A stretch of 64,000 nucleotides of DNA from Bathymodiolus brooksi (lineage: Eukaryota > Mollusca > Bivalvia > Mytilida > Modiolidae): assembly GCA_963680875.1 (NCBI GenBank), contig OY804586.1:53168203-53232202 (forward strand), given 5' to 3'. Every line of letters starts with the position of its first letter. The first letter of the stretch is position 1. The notes under the pieces are model-generated. The model had not been told where the DNA came from, did no database searches, and worked only from the letters and a program-made list of their open reading frames with translations. The translations under genes were made by a program, and so were the position numbers. Below are positions 1 to 14,300 of this stretch, in pieces.

Positions 1-3000
1 CCGACAGAAGATACCTTCAACCTATTCCTAAGACTGGTCTTGATAAGATTATACCTACTAAAGCCCGACAGAAGATACCTTCAACCTATTCCTAAGACTG
101 GTCTTGATAAGATTATACCTACTAAAGCCCGACAGAAGATACTTTCAACCTATTCTTAAGATTGGTCTTGATAAAATTATACCTACTAAAGCCCGACAGA
201 AGATACCTTCAACCTATTCTTAAAATTGGTCTTGATAAGATTATACCTACCAAAGCCCGACAGAAGATACCTTCAACCTATTCCTAAGACTGGTCTTGAT
301 AAGATTATACCTACTAAAGCCCGACAGAAGATACCTTCAACCTATTCCTAAGACTGGTCTTAATAACATTATACCTACTAAAGCCCGACAGAAGATACCT
401 TCAACTTATTCTTAAGATTGGTCTTGATAAGATTATACCTACTAAAGCCCGACAGAAGATACCTTCAACCTATTCTTAAGATTGGTCTTGATAAGATTAT
501 ACCTACTAAAGCCCAACAGAAGATACCTTCAACCTATTCCTAAGATTGGTCTTGATAAGATTTTACCTACTAAAGCCCGACAGAAGATACCTTCAACCTA
601 TTCCTAAGACTGGTCTTGATAAGATTATACCTACTAAAGCCCGACAGAGGATACCTTCAACCTATTCTTACGATTGGTCTTGATAAGATTATACCTACTA
701 AAGCCCGACAGAAGATACCTTCAACTTATTCTTAAGATTGGTCTTGATAAGATTATACCTACTAAAGCCCGACAGAAGATACCTTCAACCTATTCTTAAG
801 ATTGGTCTTGATAAGATTATACCTACTAAAGCCCGACAGAAGATACCTTCAACCTATTCCTAAGACTGGTCTTGATAAGATTATACCTACTAAAGCCCGA
901 CAGAAGATACCTTCAACCTATTCCTAAGACTGGTCTTGATAAGATTATACCTACTAAAGCCCGACAGAAGATACCTTCAACCTATTCCTAAGACTGGTCT
1001 TGATAAGATTATACCTACTAAAGCCCGACAGAAGATACCTTCAACCTATTCTTAAGATTGGTCTTGATAAGATTATACCTACTAAAGCCCGACAGAAGAT
1101 ACCTTCAACCTATTCTTAAGATTGGTCTTGATAAGATTATACCTACTAAAGCCCGACAGAAGATACCTTCAACCTATTCCTAAGATTGGTCTTGATAAGA
1201 TTATACCTACTAAAGCCCGACAGAAGATACCTTCAACCTATTCTTAAGATTGGTCTTGATAAGATTATACCTACTAAAGCCCGACAGAAGATACCTTCAA
1301 CCTATTCTTAAGATTGGTCTTGATAAGATTATACCTACTAAAGCCCGACAGAAGATACCTTCAACCTATTCTTAAGATTGGTCTTGATAAGATTATACCT
1401 ACTAAAGCCCGACAGAAGATACCTTCAACCTATTCCTAAGACTGGTCTTGATAAGATTATACCTACTAAAGCCCGACAGAAGATACCTTCAACCTATTCC
1501 TAAGACTGGTCTTGATAAGATTATACCTACTAAAGCCCGACAGAAGATACCTTCAACCTATTTTTAAGATTGGTCTTGATAAGATTATACCTACTAAAGC
1601 CCGACAGAAGATACCTTCAACCTATTCTTAAGATTGGTCTTGATAAGATTATACCTACCAAAGCCCGACAGAAGATACCTTCAACCTATTACTAAGACTG
1701 GTCTTGATAGGATTATACCTACTAAAGCCCGACAGGAGATACCTTCAATCTATTCCTAAGATTGGTCTTGATAAGATTATACCTACTAAAGCCCGACAGA
1801 AGATACCTTCAACCTATTCCTAAGACTGGTCTTGATAAGATTATACCTACTAAAGCCCGACAGAAGATACCTTCAACCTATTCTTAAGATTGGTCTTGAT
1901 AAGATTATACCTACTAAAGCCCGACAGAAGATACCTTCAACCTATTCTTAAGATTGGTCTTGATAAGATTATACCTACTAAAGCCCGACAGAAGATACCT
2001 TCAACCTATTCTTAAGATTGGTCTTGATAAGATTATACCTACTAAAGCCCGACAGAAGATACCTTCAACCTATTCTTAAGATTGGTCTTGATAAGATTAT
2101 ACCTACTAAAGCCCGACAGAAGATACCTTCAACCTATTCTTAAGATTGGTCTTGATAATATTATACCTACTAAAGCCCGACAGAAGATACCTTCAACCTA
2201 TTCCTAAGACTGGTCTTGATAAGATTATACCTACTAAAGCCCGACAGAAGATACCTTCAACCTATTCCTAAGACTGGTCTTGATAAGATTATACCTACTA
2301 AAGCCCGACAGAAGATACCTTCAACCTATTCTTAAGATTGGTCTTGATAAGATTATACCTACTAAAGCCCGACAGAAGATACCTTCAACCTATTCTTAAG
2401 ATTGGTCTTGATAAGATTATACCTACCAAAGCCCGACAGAAGATACCTTCAACCTATTCCTAAGACTGGTCTTGATAAGATTATACCTACCAAAGCCCGA
2501 CAGAAGATACCTTCAACCTATTCCTAAGACTGGTCTTGATAAGATTATACCTACTAAAGCCCGACAGAAGATACCTTCAACCTATTCTTAAGATTGGTCT
2601 TGATAAGATTATACTTACTAAAGCCCGACAGAAGATACCTTCAACCTATTCCTAAGATTGGTCTTGATAAGATTATACCTACTAAAGCCCGACAGAAGAT
2701 ACCTTCAACCTATTCCTAAGATTGGTCTTGATAAGATTATACCTACTAAAGCCCGACAGAAGATACCTTCAAACTATTCCTAAGATTGGTCTTGATAAGA
2801 TTATACCTACTAAAGCCCGACAGAAGTTACCTTCAACTTATTCTTAAGATTGGTCTTGATAAGATTATACCTACTAAAGCCCGACAGAAGATACCTTCAA
2901 CCTATTCTTAAGATTGGTCTTGATAAGATTATACCTACTAAAGCCCGACAGAAGATACCTTCAACCTATTCCTAAGACTGGTCTTGATAAGATTATACCT

Positions 3001-3515
3001 ACTAAAGCCCGACAGAAGATACCTTCAACCTATTCCTAAGACTGGTCTTGATAAGATTATACCTACTAAAGCCCGACAGAAGATACCTTCAACCTATTCC
3101 TAAGACTGGTCTTGATAAGATTATACCTACTAAAGCCCGACAGAAGATACCTTCAACCTATTCTTAAGATTGGTCTTGATAAGATTATACCTACTAAAGC
3201 CCGAGAGAAGATACCTTCAACCTATTCTTAAAATTGGTCTTGATAAGATTATACCTACTAAAGCCCGACAGAAGATACCTTCAACCTATTCCTAAGACTG
3301 GTCTTGATAAGATTATACCTACTAAAGCCCGACAGAAGATACCTTCAACCTATTCCTAAGACTGGTCTTGATAAGATTATACCTACTAAAGCCCGACAGA
3401 AGATACCTTCAACCTATTCTTAAGATTGGTCTTGATAAGATTATACCTACTAAAGCCCGACAGAAGATACCTTCAACCTATTCTTAAGATTGGTCTTGAT
3501 AAGATTATACCTACT

Positions 3516-4150
3516 AAAGTCCGACAGAAGATACCTTCAACCTATTCTTAAGATTGGTCTTGATAAGATTATACCTACTAAAGCCCGACAGAAGATACCT
3601 TCAACCTATTCCTAAGACTGGTCTTGAAAAGATAATACCTACTAAAGCCCGACAGAAGATACCTTCAACCTATTCTTAAGATTGGTCTTGATAAGATTAT
3701 ACCTACTAAAGCCAGACAGAAGATACCTTCAACCTATTCTTAAGATTGGTCTTGATAAGATTATACCTACTAAAGCCCGACAGAAGATACCTTCAACCTA
3801 TTCCTAAGATTGGTCTTGATAAGATTATACCTACTAAAGCCCGACAGAAGATACCTTCAACCTATTCCTAAGATTGGTCTTGATAAGATTATACCTACTA
3901 AAGTCCGACAGAAGATACCTTCAACCTATTCTTAAGATTGGTCTTGATAAGATTATACCTACTAAAGCCCGACAGAAGATACCTTCAACCTATTCCTAAG
4001 ACTGGTCTTGAAAAGATAATACCTACTAAAGCCCGACAGAAGATACCTTCAACCTATTCTTAAGATTGGTCTTGATAAGATTATACCTACTAAAGCCAGA
4101 CAGAAGATACCTTCAACCTATTCTTAAGATTGGTCTTGATAAGATTATAC
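3516..4150. repeat. 384-bp (6-monomer) higher-order duplication inside the satellite
   Basis: Two rare variants recur together: gtcttgaaaagataat at 3621 and 4005, and gccagaca at 3711 and 4095. Both pairs are exactly 384 bp (6 x 64) apart. This is a local tandem duplication of a six-monomer block. Confidence 0.85.
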
Positions 4151-7100
4151 CTACTAAAGCCCGACAGAAGATACCTTCAACCTATTCCTAAGATTGGTCT
4201 TGATAAGATTATACCTACTAAAGCCCGACAGAAGATACCTTCAACCTATTCCTAAGATTGGTCTTGATAAGATTATACCTACTAAAGCCCGACAGAAGAT
4301 ACCTTCAACCTATTCCTAAGACTGGTCTTGATAAGATTATACCTACTAAAGACCGACAGAAGATACCTTCAACCTATTCCTAAGATTGGTCTTGATAAGA
4401 TTATACCTACTAAAGCCCGACAGAAGATACCTTCAACCTATTCCTAAGATTGGTCTTGATAAGATTATACCTACTAAAGCCCGACAGAAGATACCTTAAA
4501 CCTATTCTTAAGATTGGTCTTGATAAGATTATACCTACTAAAGCCAGACAGAAGATACCTTCAACCTATTCCTAAGACTGGTCATTATAAGATTATACCT
4601 ACTAAAGCCCGACAGAAGATACCTTCAACCTATTCCTAAGACTGGTCTTGATAAGATTATACCTACTAAAGCCCGACAGAAGATACCTTCAACCTATTCC
4701 TAAGACTGGTCTTGATAAGATTATACCTACTAAAGCCCGACAGAAGATACCTTCAACCTATTCTTAAGATTGGTCTTGATAAGATTATACCTACTAAAGC
4801 CCGACAGAAGATACCTTCAACCTATTCTTAAGATTGGTCTTGATAAGATTATACCTACTAAAGCCCGACAGAAGATACCTTCAACCTATTCTTAAGATTG
4901 GTCTTAATAAGATTATACCTACTAAAGCCCGACAAAAGATACCTTCAACCTATTCTTAAGATTGGTCTTGATAAGATTATACCTACTAAAGCCCGACAGA
5001 AGATACCTTCAACCTATTCCTAATACTGGTCTTGATAAGATTATACCTACTAAAGCCCGACAGAAGATACCTTCAAACTATGCCTAAGACTGGTCTTGAT
5101 AAGATTATACCTATTAAAGCCCGACAGAAGATACCTTCAACCTATTCTTAAGATTGGTCTTGATAAGATTATACCTACTAAAGCCCGACAGAAGATACCT
5201 TCAACCTATTCCTAAGACTGGTCTTGATAAGATTATACCTACTAAAGCCCGACAGAATATACCTTCAACCTATTCCTAAGACTGGTCTTGATAAGATTAT
5301 ACCTACTAAAGCCCGACAGAGGATACCTTCAACCTATTCTTAAGATTGGTCTTGATAAGATTATACTTACTAAAGCCCGACAGAAGATACCTTCAACCTA
5401 TTCTTAAGATTGGTCTTGATAAGATTATACCTACTAAAGCCCGACAGAAGATACCTTCAACCTATTCTTAAGATTGGTCTTGATAAGATTATACCTACTA
5501 AAGCCCGACAGAAGATACCTTCAACCTATTCTTAAGATTGGTCTTGATAAGATTATACCTACTAAAGCCCGACAGAAGATACCTTCAACCTATTCCTAAG
5601 ACTGGTCTTGATAAGATTATACCTACTAAAGCCCGACAGAATATACCTTCAACCTATTCCTAAGACTGGTCTTGATAAGATTATACCTACTAAAGCCCGA
5701 CAGAGGATACCTTCAACCTATTCTTAAGATTGGTCTTGATAAGATTATACCTACTAAAGCCCGACAGAAGATACCTTCAACCTATTCTTAAGATTGGTCT
5801 TGATAAGATTATACCTACTAAAGCCCGACAGAAGATACCTTCAACCTATTCCTAAGACTGGTCTTGATAAGATTATACCTACTAAAGCCCGACAGAAGAT
5901 ACCTTCAACATATTCTTAAGATTGGTCTTGATAAGATTATACCTACTAAAGCCAGACAGAAGATACCTTCAACCTATTCTTAAGATTGGTCTTGATAAGA
6001 TTATACCTACTAAAGCCCGACAGAAGATACCTTCAACCTATTCCTAAGATTGGTCTTGATAAGATTATACCTACTAAAGCCCGACAGAAGATACCTTCAA
6101 CCTATTCCTAAGATTGGTCTTGATAAGATTATACCTACTAAAGCCCGACAGAAGATACCTTCAACCTATTCCTAAGACTGGTCTTGATAAGATTATACCT
6201 ACTAAAGCCCGACAGAAGATACCTTCAACCTATTCTTAAGATTGGTCTTGATAAGATTATACCTACTAAAGCCCGACAGAAGATACCTTCAACCTATTCT
6301 TAAGATTGGTCTTGATAAGATTATACCTACTAAAGCCCGACAGAAGATACCTTCAACCTATTCCTAAGACTGGTCTTGATAAGATTATACCTACTAAAGC
6401 CCGACAGAAGATACCTTCAACCTATTCCTAAGACTGGTCTTGATAAGATTATACCTAATAAAGCCCGACAGAAGATACCTTCAACCTATTCTTAAGATTG
6501 GTCTTGATAAGATTATACCTACTAAAGCCCGACAGAAGATACCTTCAACCTATTCCTAAGATTGGTCTTGATAAGATTATACCTACTAAAGCCGGACAGA
6601 AGATACCTTCAACCTATTCCTAAGACTGGTCTTGATAAGATTATACCTACTAAAGCCCGACAGAAGATACCTTCAACCTATTCTTAAGATTGGTCTTGAT
6701 AAGATTATACCTACTAAAGCCCGACAGAAGATACCTTCAACCTATTCTTAAGATTGGTCTTGATAAGATTATACCTACTAAAGCCCGACAGAAGATACCT
6801 TCAACCTATTCTTAAGATTTGTCTTGATAAGATTATACCTACTAAAGCCCGACAGAAGATACCTTCAACCTATTCCTAAGACTGGTCTTGATAAGATTAT
6901 ACCTACTAAAGTCCGACATAAGATACCTTCAACCTATTCCTAAGATTGGTCTTAATAAGATTATACCTACTAAAGCCCGACAGAAGATACCTTCAACCTA
7001 TTTCTAAGACTGGTCTTGATAAGATTATACCTACTAAAGCCCGACAGAAGATACCTTCAACCTATTCTTACGATTGGTCTTGATAAGATTATACCTACTA

Positions 7101-8340
7101 AAGCCCGACAGAAGATACCTTCAACCTATTCTTAAGATTGGTCTTGATAAGATTATACCTACTAAAGCCCGACAGAAGATACCTTCAACCTATTCTTAAG
7201 ATTGGTCTTGATAAGATTATACCTACTAAAGCCCGACAGAAGATACCTTCAACCTATTCCTAAGACTGGTCTTGATAAGATTATACCTACTAAAGCCCGA
7301 CAGAAGATACCTTCAACCTATTCCTAAGACTGGTCTTGATAAGATTATACCTACTAAAGCCCGACAGAAGATACCTTCAACCTATTCTTAAGATTGGTCT
7401 TGATAAGATTATACCTACTAAAGCCCGACAGAAGATACCTTCAACCTATTCTTAAGATTGGTCTTGATAAGATTATACCTACTAAAGCCCGACAGAAGAT
7501 ACCTTCAACCTATTCCTAAGACTGGTCTTGATAAGATTATACCTACTAAAGCCCGACAGAAGATACCTTCAACCTATTCTTAAGATTGGTCTTGATAAGA
7601 TTATACCTACTAAAGCCCGACAGAAGATACCTTCAACCTATTCTTAAGATTGGTCTTGATAAGATTATACCTACTAAAGCCCGACAGAAGATACCTTCAA
7701 CCTATTCTTAAGATTGGTCTTGATAAGATTATACCTACTAAAGCCCGACAGAAGATACCTTCAACCTATTCCTAAGACTGGTCTTGATAAGATTATACCT
7801 ACTAAAGCCCGACAGAAGATACCTTCAACCTATTCCTAAGACTGGTCTTGATAAGATTATACCTACTAAAGCCCGACAGAAGATACCTTCAACCTATTCT
7901 TAAGATTGGTCTTGATAAGATTATACCTACTAAAGCCCGACAGAAGATACCTTCAACCTATTCCTAAGACTGGTCTTGATAAGATTATACCTACTAAAGC
8001 CCGACAGAAGATACTTTCAACATATTCTTAAGATTGGTCTTGATAAGATTATACCTACTAAAGCCCGACAGAAGATACCTTCAACCTATTCTTAAGATTG
8101 GTCTTGATAAGATTATACCTACTAAAGCCCGACAGAAGATACCTTCAACCTATTCTTAAGATTTGTCTTGATAAGATTATACCTACTAAAGTCCGACAGA
8201 AGATACCTTCAACCTATTCCTAAGACTGGTCTTGATAAGATTATACCTACTAAAGTCTGACAGAAGATACCTTCAACCTATTCCTAAGATTGGTCTTGAT
8301 AAGATTATACCTACTAAAGCCCGACAGAAGATACCTTCAA

Positions 8341-11300
8341 CCTATTCCTAAGACTGGTCTTGATAAGATTATACCTACTAAAGCCCGACAGAAGATACTT
8401 TCAACCTATTCTTAAGATTGGTCTTGATAAGATTATACCAACTAAATCCCGACAGAAGATACCTTTAACCTATTCTTAAGATTGGTCTTGATAAGATTAT
8501 ACCTACTAAAGCCCGACAGAAGATACCTTCAACCTATTCTTAAGATTGGTCTTGATAAGATTATACCTACTAAAGCCCGACAGAAGATACCTTCAACCTA
8601 TGCCTAAGACTGGTCTTGATAAGATTATACCTACTAAAGCCCGACAGAAGATACCTTCAACCTATTCTTAAGATTGGTCTTGATAAGATTATACCTACTA
8701 AAGCCAGACAGAAGATACCTTCAACCTATTCTTAAGATTGGTCTTGATAAGATTATACCTACTAAAGCCCGACAGAAGATACCTTCAACCTATTCCTTAG
8801 ATTGGTCTTGATAAGATTATACCTACTAAAGCCCGACAGAAGATACCTTCAACCTATTCTTAAGATTGGTCTTGATAAGATTATACCTACTAAAGCCCGA
8901 CAGAAGATACCTTGAACCTATTCCTAAGACTGGTCTTGATAAGATTATACCTACTAAAGCCCGACAGAAGATACCTTCAACCTATTCTTAAGATTGGTCT
9001 TGATAAGATTATACCTACTAAAGCCCGACAGAAGATACCTTCAACCTATTCTTAAGATTGGTCTTGATAAGATTATACCTACTAAAGCCCGACAGAAGAT
9101 ACCTTCAACCTATTCTTAAGATTGGTCTTGATAAGATTATACCTACTAAAGCCCGACAGAAGATACCTTCAACCTATTCCTAAGACTGGTCTTGATAAGA
9201 TTATACCTACTAAAGCCCGACAGAAGATACCTTCAACCTATTCCTAAGACTGGTCTTGATAAGATTATACCTACTAAAGCCCGACAGAAGATACCTTCAA
9301 CCTATTCTTTAGATTGGTCTTGATAAGATTATACCTACTAAAGCCCGACAGAAGATACCTTCAACCTATTCCTAAGACTGGTCTTGATAAGATTATACCT
9401 ACTAAAGCCCGACAGAAGATACCTTCAACCTATTCCTAAGACTGGTCTTGATAAGATTATACCTACTAAAGCCCGACAGAAGATACCTTCAACCTATTCT
9501 TAAGATTGGTCTTGATAAGATTATACCTACTAAAGCCCGACAGAAGATACCTTCAACCTATTCTTAAGATTGGTCTTAATAAGATTATACCTACTAAAGC
9601 CCGACAGAAGATACCTTCAACCTATTCTTAAGATTGGTCTTGATAAGATTATACCTACTAAAGCCCGACAGAAGATACCTTCAACCTATTCCTAAGACTG
9701 GTCTTGATAAGATTATACCTACTAAAGTCCGACAGAAGATACCTTCAACCTATTCTTAAGATTGGTCTTGATAAGATTATACCTACTAAAGCCCGACAGA
9801 AGATACCTTCAACCTATTCTTAAGATTGGTCTTGATAAGATTATACCTACCAAAGCCCGACAGAAGATACCTTCAACCTATTCCTAAGATTGGTCTTGAT
9901 AAGATTATACCTACTAAAGCCCGACAGAAGATACCTTCAACCTATTCCTAAGACTGGTCTTGATAAGATTATACCTACTAAAGCCCGACAGAAGATACTT
10001 TCAACCTATTCTTAAGATTGGTCTTGATAAGATTATACCTACTAAATCCCGATAGAAGATACCTTCAACCTATTCTTAAGATTGGTCTTGATAAGATTAT
10101 ACCTACTGAAGCCCGACAGAAGATACCTTCAACCTATTCTTAAGATTGGTCTTGATAAGATTATACCTACTAAAGCCCGACAGAAGATACCTTCAACCTA
10201 TGCCTAAGACTGGTCTTGATAAGATTATACCTACTAAAGCCCGACAGAAGATACCTTCAACCTATTCTTAAGATTGATCTTGATAAGATTATACCTACTA
10301 AAGCCAGACAGAAGATACCTTCAACCTATTCTTAAGATTGGTCTTGATAAGATTATACCTACTAAAGCCCGACAGAAGATACCTTCAACCTATTCCTAAG
10401 ATTGGTCTTGATAAGATTATACCTACTAAAGCCCGACAGAAGATACCTTCAACCTATTCTTAAGATTGGTCTTGATAAGATTATACCTACTAAAGCCCGA
10501 CAGAAGATACCTTCAACCTATTCTTAAGATTGGTCTTGATAAGATTATACCTACTAAAGCCCGACAGAAGATACCTTCAACCTATTCTTAAGATTGGTCT
10601 TGATAAGATTATACCTACTAAAGCCCGACAGAAGATACCTTCAACCTATTCCTAAGACTGGTCTTCATAAGATTATACCTACTAAAGTCTGACAGAAGAT
10701 ACCTTCAACCTATTCCTAAGATTGGTCTTGATAAGATTATACCTATTAAAGCCCGACAGAAGATACCTTCAACCTCTTCCTAAGACTGGTCTTGATAAGA
10801 TTATACCTACTAAAGCCCGACAGAAGATACCTTCAACCTATTCTTAAGATTGGTCTTGATAAGATTATACCTACTAAAGCCCGACAGAAGATACCTTCAA
10901 CCTATTCTTAAGATTGGTCTTGATAAGATTATACCTACTAAAGCCCGACAGAAGATACCTTCAACCTATTCCTAAGACTGGTCTTGATAAGATTATACCT
11001 ACTAAAGACCGACAGAAGATACCTTCAACCTATTCCTAAGACTGGTCTTGATAAGATTATACCTACTAAAGCCCGACAGAAGATACCTTCAACCTATTCT
11101 TAAGATTGGTCTTGATAAGATTATACCTACTAACGCCCGACAGAAGATACCTTCAACCTATTCTTAAGATTGTTCTTGATAAGATTATACCTACTAAAGC
11201 CCGACAGAAGATACCTTCAACCTATTCCTAAGATTGGTCTTGATAAGATTATACCTACTAAAGCCCGACAGAAGATACCTTCAACCTATTCTTAAGATTG

Positions 11301-14300
11301 GTCTTGATAAAATTATACCTACTAAAGCCCGACAGAAGATACCTTCAACCTATTCCTAAGACTGGTCTTGATAAGATTATACCTACTAAAGCCCGACAGA
11401 AGATACCTTCAACCTATTCTTAAGATTGGTCTTGATAAGATTATACCTACTAAAGCCCGACAGAAGATACCTTCAACCTATTCTTAAGATTGGTCTTGAT
11501 AAGATTATACCTACTAAAGCCCGACAGAAGATACCTTCAACCTATTCTTAGGATTGGTCTTGATAAGATTATACCTACTAAAGCCCGACAGAAGATACCT
11601 TCAACCTATTCCTAAGATTGGTCTTGATAAGATTATACCTACTAAAGCCCGACAGAAGATACCTTCAACCTATTCCTAAGACTGGTCTTGATAAGATTAT
11701 ACCTACTAAAGCCCGACAGAAGATACCTTCAACCTATTCTTAAGATTGGTCTTGATAAGATTATACCTACTAAAGCCCGACAGAAGATACCTTCAACCTA
11801 TTCTTAAGATTGGTCTTGATAAGATTATACCTACTAAAGCCCGACAGAAGATACCTTCAACCTATTCTTAAGATTGGTCTTGATAAGATTATACCTACTA
11901 AAGCCCGACAGAAGATACCTTCAACCTATTCCTAAGACTGGTCTTGATAAGATTATACCTACTAAAGTCCAACAGAAGATACCTTCAACCTATTCCTAAG
12001 ATTGGTCTTGATAAGATTATACCTACTAAAGCCCGACAGAAGATACCTTCAACCTATTCCTAAGACTGGTCTTGATAAGATTATACCTACTAAAGCCCGA
12101 CAGAAGATACCTTCAACCTATTCTTAAGATTGGTCTTGATAAGATTATACCTACTAAAGCCCGACAGAAGATACCTTCAACCTATTCTTAAGATTGGTCT
12201 TGATAAAATTATACCTACTAAAGCCCGACAGAAGATACCTTCAACCTATTCCTAAGACTGGTCTTGATAAGATTATACCTACTAAAGCCCGACAGAAGAT
12301 ACCTTCAACCTATTCCTAAGACTGGTCTTGATAAGATTATACCTACTAAAGCCCGACAGAAGATACCTTCAACCTTTACTTAAGATTGGTCTTGATAAGA
12401 TTATACCTACTAAAGCCCGACAGAAGATACCTTCAACCTATTCCTAAAATTGGTCTTGATAAGATTATACCTACTAAAGCCCGACAGAAGATACCTTCAA
12501 CCTATTCCTAAGACTGGTCTTGATAAGATTATACCTACTAAAGCCCGACAGAAGATACCTTCAACCTATTCTTAAGATTGGTCTTGATAAGATTATACCT
12601 ACTAAAGCCCGACAGAAGATACCTTCAACCTATTCTTAAGATTGGTCTTGATAAGATTATACCTACTAAAGCCCGACAGAAGATACCTTCAACCTATTCT
12701 TAAGATTGGTCTTGATAAGATTATACCTACTAAAGCCCGACAGAAGATACCTTCAACCTATTCCTAAGACTGGTCTTGATAAGATTATACCTACTAAAGT
12801 CCGACAGAAGATACCTTCAACCTATTCCTAAGATTGGTCTTGATAAGATTATACCTACTAAAGCCCGACAGAGGATACCTTCAACCTATTCTTAAGATTG
12901 GTCTTGATAAGATTATACCTACTAAAGCCCGACAGAAGATACCTTCAACCTATTCCTAAGACTGGTCTTGATAAGATTATACCTACTAAAGCCCGACAGA
13001 AGATACCTTTAACCTATTCTTAAGATTGGTCTTGATAAGATTATACCTACTAAAGCCCGACAGAAGATACCTTCAACCTATTCTTAAGATTGGTCTTGAT
13101 AAGATTATACCTACTAAAGCCCGACAGAAGATACCTTCAACCTATTCTTAAGATTGGTCTTGATAAGATTATACCTACTAAAGCCCGACAGAAGATACCT
13201 TCAACCTATTCCTAAGACTAGTCTTGATAAGATTATACCTACTAAAGCCCGACAGAAGATACCTTCAACCTATTCCTAAGACTGGTCTTGATAAGATTAT
13301 ACCTACTAAAGCCCGACAGAAGATACCTTCAACCTATTCTTAAGATTGGTCTTGATAAGATTATACCTACTAAAGCCCGACAGAAGATACCTTCAACCTA
13401 TTCTTAAGATTGGTCTTGATAAGATTATACCTACCAAAGCCCGACAGAAGATACCTTCAACCTATTCCTAAGACTGGTCTTGATAAGATTATACCTACTA
13501 AAGCCCGACAGAAGATACCTTGAACCTATTCCTAAGACTGGTCTTGATAAGATTATACCTACTAAAGCCCGACAGAAGATACCTTCAACCTATTCTTAAG
13601 ATTGGTCTTGATAAGATTATACCTACTAAAGCCCGACAGAAGATACCTTCAACCTATTCTTAAGATTGGTCTTGATAAGATTATACCTACTAAAGCCCGA
13701 CAGAAGATACCTTCAACCTATTCTTAAGATTGGTCTTGATAAGATTATACCTACTAAAGCCCGACAGAAGATACCTTCAACCTATTCCTAAGACTGGTCT
13801 TGATAAGATTATACCTACTAAAGCCCGACAGAAGATACCTTCAACCTATTCCTAAGACTGGTCTTGATAAGATTATACCTACTAAAGCCCGACAGAAGAT
13901 ACCTTCAACCTATTCTTTAGATTGGTCTTGATAAGATTATACCTACTAAAGCCCGACAGAAGATACCTTCAACCTATTCCTAAGACTGGTCTTGATAAGA
14001 TTATACCTACTAAAGCCCGACAGAAGATACCTTCAACCTATTCCTAAGACTGGTCTTGATAAGATTATACCTACTAAAGCCCGACAGAAGATACCTTCAA
14101 CCTATTCTTAAGATTGGTCTTGATAAGATTATACCTACTAAAGCCCGACAGAAGATACCTTCAACCTATTCTTAAGATCGGTCTTAATAAGATTATACCT
14201 ACTAAAGCCCGACAGAAGATACCTTCAACCTATTCTTAAGATTGGTCTTGATAAGATTATACCTACTAAAGCCCGACAGAAGATACCTTCAACCTATTCC